A DNA stretch of 64,000 bases from Oligoflexus tunisiensis. GTDB taxonomy: Bacteria; Bdellovibrionota_B; Oligoflexia; Oligoflexales; Oligoflexaceae. Both the position numbers and the translations under genes were made by a program. Position 1 is the first letter of the stretch; every line of letters begins with the position of its first letter. The notes beneath the pieces are model-generated. The model worked only from the letters and a program-made list of their open reading frames with translations. It did no database searches and was not told the origin of the DNA. The DNA is taken from positions 6,291,346 to 6,355,345 of the forward strand of contig NZ_BDFO01000001.1 of the NCBI RefSeq assembly GCF_001748245.1, read 5' to 3'. Of the stretch, positions 61,028-64,000 are shown piece after piece.

Positions 61028-62349
61028 GGTTCACTCTCCACTTTGTCAGTCAGAAACGATTCGTCCTCAACAGAAACTATGTAATTGCGCAGCTTGGCGA
61101 GCGTCGCCCGGGTCGCCTGCGCATGAAACAGGACATGGTCGCCCTCCTCATCATAATCCTTCTCAATGATGAGGCAGTTTCGATAGACCATCGACTGGGC
61201 ATTGTGATTATCGACCGGAATCGACAGCCGAAAGGTCAAAAGGTTTTTGCGGAAGAAGGCGTAGATATGCTCGCGCACATTCAGGACATCCTTTTCCGAA
61301 ACAGCTGAGGCCACGATGCAGCCTGGATAAGCGGCCCGCAGAATGCGCGGCAGAATCGGATCGTTCAGCTTATCGACCTTATTGAAGACCAGAATCTGTG
61401 GAATGTCACCCGCGCCCATCTCTTCCAGGACGGAACGCGTGACGTGAATGTGGTCCTCGTAATGGGGATAACTGACATCCACCACATGCAAAAGCAGATC
61501 CGCTTCATTCACTTCATCGAGTGTCGTGCGAAAAGAAGCGACCAAACCGTGGGGCAGGTTGCGAATAAAACCGACCGTATCCGACAGCAAAATTTTTGGT
61601 CTGGTGCGCGGATCGATGGTCTTGATGTTGGTTTCCAAAGTAGCGAACAGTTCATCCTTGGGGGCGACCTGGGATTTGGTGAGCCCCTTCATAAGTGTCG
61701 TTTTGCCGCTATTGGTATAACCGACGATAGCCACTTTGAGCTCGTTGGACCGGGACTTCCGCTGGGTGGCTTTTTCCTTACGAAACTGTTCCAGCTGCTT
61801 CTGCAAACGGGCAATGCGTTCCCGCGCCCGGCGCCGGTCGATTTCGATCTGTTTTTCACCCATGCCGCGTTGGAGCGATCCACCGCCGCGCTGCCGCTGG
61901 AAGTGAGACCAGGCACCCGACAGACGCGGAAGCAGGTACTCAAGCTTGGCAATTTCCACCTGAGCCTTGGCCTGGTTGGTGCGGGCGTGACGGGAGAAAA
62001 TTTCCAGAATGATGCCCGTGCGATCGAGCACCACGCATTGGGTCATCTCCTCGAGGTTACGGACCTGAGGCGGTGAGAGGGCATGGTCAAACACCACAAG
62101 CTTGGCTTGGGTGGACGCCGCCAAATCCTTGATATCCTGAACTTTCCCGACACCAATGTAGCAATTTGGGGTGAGTTTCTGGCGCTTTTGGACGATGCGA
62201 CCCGTGACCTGCACTCCCAAAGTGTCAAGGAGCGACTGCAATTCGGTCAGCTGTTCATCCAATTTTTCAGGCAAGTCCCCTGGCAGGAGAACACCGACAA
62301 TGACAGCCTTTTCATTGCCGGTGAGACTGGTTTCAAGATTGTCTTCCAA
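61024..62349 (-). CDS. hflX: GTPase HflX
   Basis: A 441-residue ribosome-associated GTPase. The N-terminal HflX domain and the coiled coil (RRRARERIARLQKQLEQFR) precede the G domain, with P-loop GYTNSGKTT at 210-218, DTVGFIRNLPHGL (G3) and NKVD (G4). HflX splits stalled ribosomes and is induced in heat stress in some species. The start is TTG with GGAGGACGT upstream. It is the first gene of a two-gene unit with pgi. Confidence 0.95.
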   Translation of the reverse strand: MEDNLETSLTGNEKAVIVGVLLPGDLPEKLDEQLTELQSLLDTLGVQVTGRIVQKRQKLTPNCYIGVGKVQDIKDLAASTQAKLVVFDHALSPPQVRNLEEMTQCVVLDRTGIILEIFSRHARTNQAKAQVEIAKLEYLLPRLSGAWSHFQRQRGGGSLQRGMGEKQIEIDRRRARERIARLQKQLEQFRKEKATQRKSRSNELKVAIVGYTNSGKTTLMKGLTKSQVAPKDELFATLETNIKTIDPRTRPKILLSDTVGFIRNLPHGLVASFRTTLDEVNEADLLLHVVDVSYPHYEDHIHVTRSVLEEMGAGDIPQILVFNKVDKLNDPILPRILRAAYPGCIVASAVSEKDVLNVREHIYAFFRKNLLTFRLSIPVDNHNAQSMVYRNCLIIEKDYDEEGDHVLFHAQATRATLAKLRNYIVSVEDESFLTDKVESEP

Positions 62350-62487
62350 ACGTCCTCCATCTTCTGACGAAAGGTTTCGCTCACCAAGCTACACCCAAGC
62401 CTTTCCTGAGAACAGTTGTTTTGTAGCCGCATCACGCCCTGTTGACACGTTTGATTTTCAGCGTACACAAGCCGCTTTTGTGAAGAA

Positions 62488-62598
62488 ATGAAAATTCGAT
62501 TCCGCGCATGCAACGTCAGTAAAAAGAAATCTCGTGTTCTCGACTCACTGTTGTTTGCTCATCTGAAACTTTACGAGAAAAAAGGACAAGACTTGTAG
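62488..62598 (+). CDS. Possible short basic ORF, 36 residues
   Basis: An ATG-initiated frame in the 395-base gap between hflX and aceB, coding a Lys/Arg-rich 36-residue peptide (MKIRFRACNVSKKKSR...). There is no strong ribosome site and no further support. Otherwise I see nothing in the gap except the aceB promoter and the A/T tract before it. Confidence 0.2.
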   Translation: MKIRFRACNVSKKKSRVLDSLLFAHLKLYEKKGQDL

Positions 62599-62676
62599 GG
62601 AACACGCATTGAATCACACATCAACTCGTCATTATCCTACAAAAAAAAAATTTTTTTGAAAGAAACGGCGAGTTGC

Positions 62677-62706
62677 TTGACAGTCCACGCTTGTCGCCTC
62701 TATGCT
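62677..62706 (+). promoter_or_regulatory. Sigma-70 promoter of aceB with upstream A/T tract
   Basis: TTGACA at 62677, an 18-base spacer and TATGCT at 62701, 38 bases before the aceB ATG. About 20 bases upstream of the -35 a run of ten A and seven T (62641-62657) is placed as an UP element or curved-DNA tract would be. Confidence 0.75.
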
Positions 62707-62744
62707 CCGAACATTCGCACACCGCAGAAGATTGGGAATCATCG

Positions 62745-64000
62745 ATGAACCTGAAAATTGAAGGTCTGGTCCTCGAGAAGAACACACCCGACATCTATCT
62801 CCATCGCGTGTTGACAGATCCTGCTCTCGCATTTCTTCGTGAACTGCACGAGCGTTTTAATCCCACAAGGCGGGAACTGCTGGCTCAACGCCACGAACGT
62901 CAGGCCCGGCTGGATGCGGGGCAGGACCTGGATTTCCTTCCCGAAACCGCAGGCATCCGCGAGGCGGAATGGATGGTCGCCGGTGCGCCCAAGGATCTGA
63001 ATGATCGGCGTGTGGAGATCACAGGTCCGACCGATGCGAAGATGGTGATCAATGCTTTGAATTCCGGCGCCAAAGTTTTCATGGCGGATTTTGAAGACGC
63101 ACAATCACCCACATGGATGAATGTCATGCAGGGCCAGGTGAATCTTCAGGACGCGATTCGCGACCGACTGAGCTTTACCAGTGACGATGGTCGCAGCTAT
63201 CAGATGAAGCCCGCCGACGAACGGGCCACCCTCGTGGTTCGACCTCGCGGCTGGCATCTGCCCGAGAAAAACCTCACCCTCAATGGGGAACCCCTCTCAG
63301 CGAGTCTGGTCGATTTCGGTCTTTATTTCTTCCATAACGCCGAAGAACGCCGAATCCGTGGGTCCGCTCCCTACTTTTATTTACCCAAAATGGAAAGCTA
63401 CCTGGAAGCCCGGCTTTGGAATGATGTATTCAACTTCGCCCAGGACTACGTGAAGATACCGCGCGGTAGCATTCGCGCGACCTGTTTGATTGAAACCATC
63501 AATGCGGCCTTCCAGATGGAAGAATTTCTTTATGAACTGAGGGATCATGCGGCCGGCCTCAACGCAGGCCGCTGGGACTATATTTTCAGTCTGATCAAAA
63601 AACACGCCCTAAGACCGGACAGAATATTGCCCGATCGATCCCAGGTGACCATGAACACTCCGTTCATGCGCGCCTATGCTCAGCTCTTGGTCCGCACCTG
63701 CCACAAACGGGGAGCGCACGCTATCGGGGGGATGGCGGCCTTTATCCCAAGCAGGAAAGATGCAGCGGTCAACGAGCGCGCCATCGCCAAGGTTACCGAA
63801 GACAAGACGCTGGAAGCCGAAGCCGGCTTCGATGGCACCTGGGTTGCCCACCCGGATCTTGTCCCGGTCGCCCAAAGGGTGTTCGATGAGTATCTCGGCC
63901 ATCGGCCTCACCAGAAGCACAAGCTGCGTGAGGATGTGATTCCCGATGCGAAAAAACTCCTCGACACCCACATCCCCGGTGGCCGGATTACAGAAGAAGG
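62745..64000 (+). CDS. aceB: Malate synthase A, 3' end cut by window edge
   Basis: The frame from ATG 62745 stays open to the window end, 418 codons. It is malate synthase A of the glyoxylate cycle: it condenses acetyl-CoA and glyoxylate into malate. Motifs: MADFEDAQSPTW, RPRGWHLPEKN (catalytic Arg region), the CLIETINAAFQMEEFLYEL segment (Mg-binding Glu), NAGRWDYIFS and GGMAAFIPSRKD. About 110 residues should be missing at the C-terminus, including the catalytic Asp. GGGAA precedes the ATG. No isocitrate lyase is visible here. Confidence 0.95.
   Translation, partial: MNLKIEGLVLEKNTPDIYLHRVLTDPALAFLRELHERFNPTRRELLAQRHERQARLDAGQDLDFLPETAGIREAEWMVAGAPKDLNDRRVEITGPTDAKMVINALNSGAKVFMADFEDAQSPTWMNVMQGQVNLQDAIRDRLSFTSDDGRSYQMKPADERATLVVRPRGWHLPEKNLTLNGEPLSASLVDFGLYFFHNAEERRIRGSAPYFYLPKMESYLEARLWNDVFNFAQDYVKIPRGSIRATCLIETINAAFQMEEFLYELRDHAAGLNAGRWDYIFSLIKKHALRPDRILPDRSQVTMNTPFMRAYAQLLVRTCHKRGAHAIGGMAAFIPSRKDAAVNERAIAKVTEDKTLEAEAGFDGTWVAHPDLVPVAQRVFDEYLGHRPHQKHKLREDVIPDAKKLLDTHIPGGRITEE

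Noticed and set aside
1..64000. tRNA or rRNA genes
   Set aside because: No T-arm-like GTTCGA(N)TC with paired arms or rRNA-like stretch was found by reading; a proper search was not possible.

Overview
This 64 kb stretch looks like chromosomal DNA of a free-living, GC-moderate Gram-negative bacterium. Supporting features are many lipoboxes, outer-membrane barrel-like proteins, a monofunctional transglycosylase, ClpS-ClpA, MotAB, a PilT-type ATPase and a CarF/PEDS1-type lipid desaturase. The mix of myxobacterial-style lipid genes, gliding or pilus parts and many unrecognised secreted proteins suggests the Bdellovibrionota/Oligoflexia or a related former delta-proteobacterial lineage. That is inference from gene content; no rRNA or tRNA is present to settle it.

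Layout. 1-11 kb: a DMT-type transporter cut by the left edge, a PilT-like ATPase with a long N-terminal extension, then a minus-strand run trpS, DUF455-like/ATP-grasp-like fusion, M17 aminopeptidase, mtgA, a DAO-type flavin oxidase and a 2-oxoglutarate/Fe(II) oxygenase. 11-15 kb: TerC-like membrane protein, a 41-residue small protein and a periplasmic M16 protease. 15-21 kb: a lipid locus with a fatty-acid-hydroxylase family protein, CarF/PEDS1, a front-end-type desaturase, a DUF6134-like secreted protein, a lipid kinase and a GT2 glycosyltransferase. 21-33 kb: DoxX, a VWA lipoprotein, an rRNA-methyltransferase-like protein, clpS-clpA, motA-motB, a regulator with a degenerate ImmA/IrrE-like domain, and three envelope proteins. 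33-38 kb: an apparent operon of a SulP transporter fused to a gamma-carbonic anhydrase, two SPFH/band-7 membrane proteins and a small secreted protein. 38-48 kb: pirin, GH43 with an inserted beta-domain, a pair of ferritin-like proteins, and a sugar cluster (glf, GH1-like/RmlD fusion, glycosyltransferase). 48-55 kb: a collagen-like lipoprotein, a secreted protein with three Cys-pair modules, a CoA-pyrophosphatase-type Nudix protein, an MFS transporter and acidic or lipoprotein genes. 55-64 kb: a Tsx/DUF5020-like barrel, an NMT1/THI5-like binding protein paired with a CheA-like membrane kinase, pgi, hflX and the start of aceB.

The most interesting candidate system is the 33.5-37.8 kb unit. A bicarbonate-type SulP carrier has a gamma-class carbonic anhydrase with intact zinc histidines where the STAS domain normally sits, and it is followed at very short spacing by two SPFH proteins, which suggests a membrane-scaffolded bicarbonate or CO2 module. 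Other good leads are the plasmalogen-type lipid locus, the binding-protein/CheA-like kinase pair, the ferritin-like pair, and two unrelated genes whose 3' ends, stop codon included, are repeated in tandem downstream.

No insertion sequence, prophage, CRISPR array, tRNA or rRNA was seen. Gene starts were chosen by ribosome-binding site and spacing; family calls are from motifs read by eye, without database searches.
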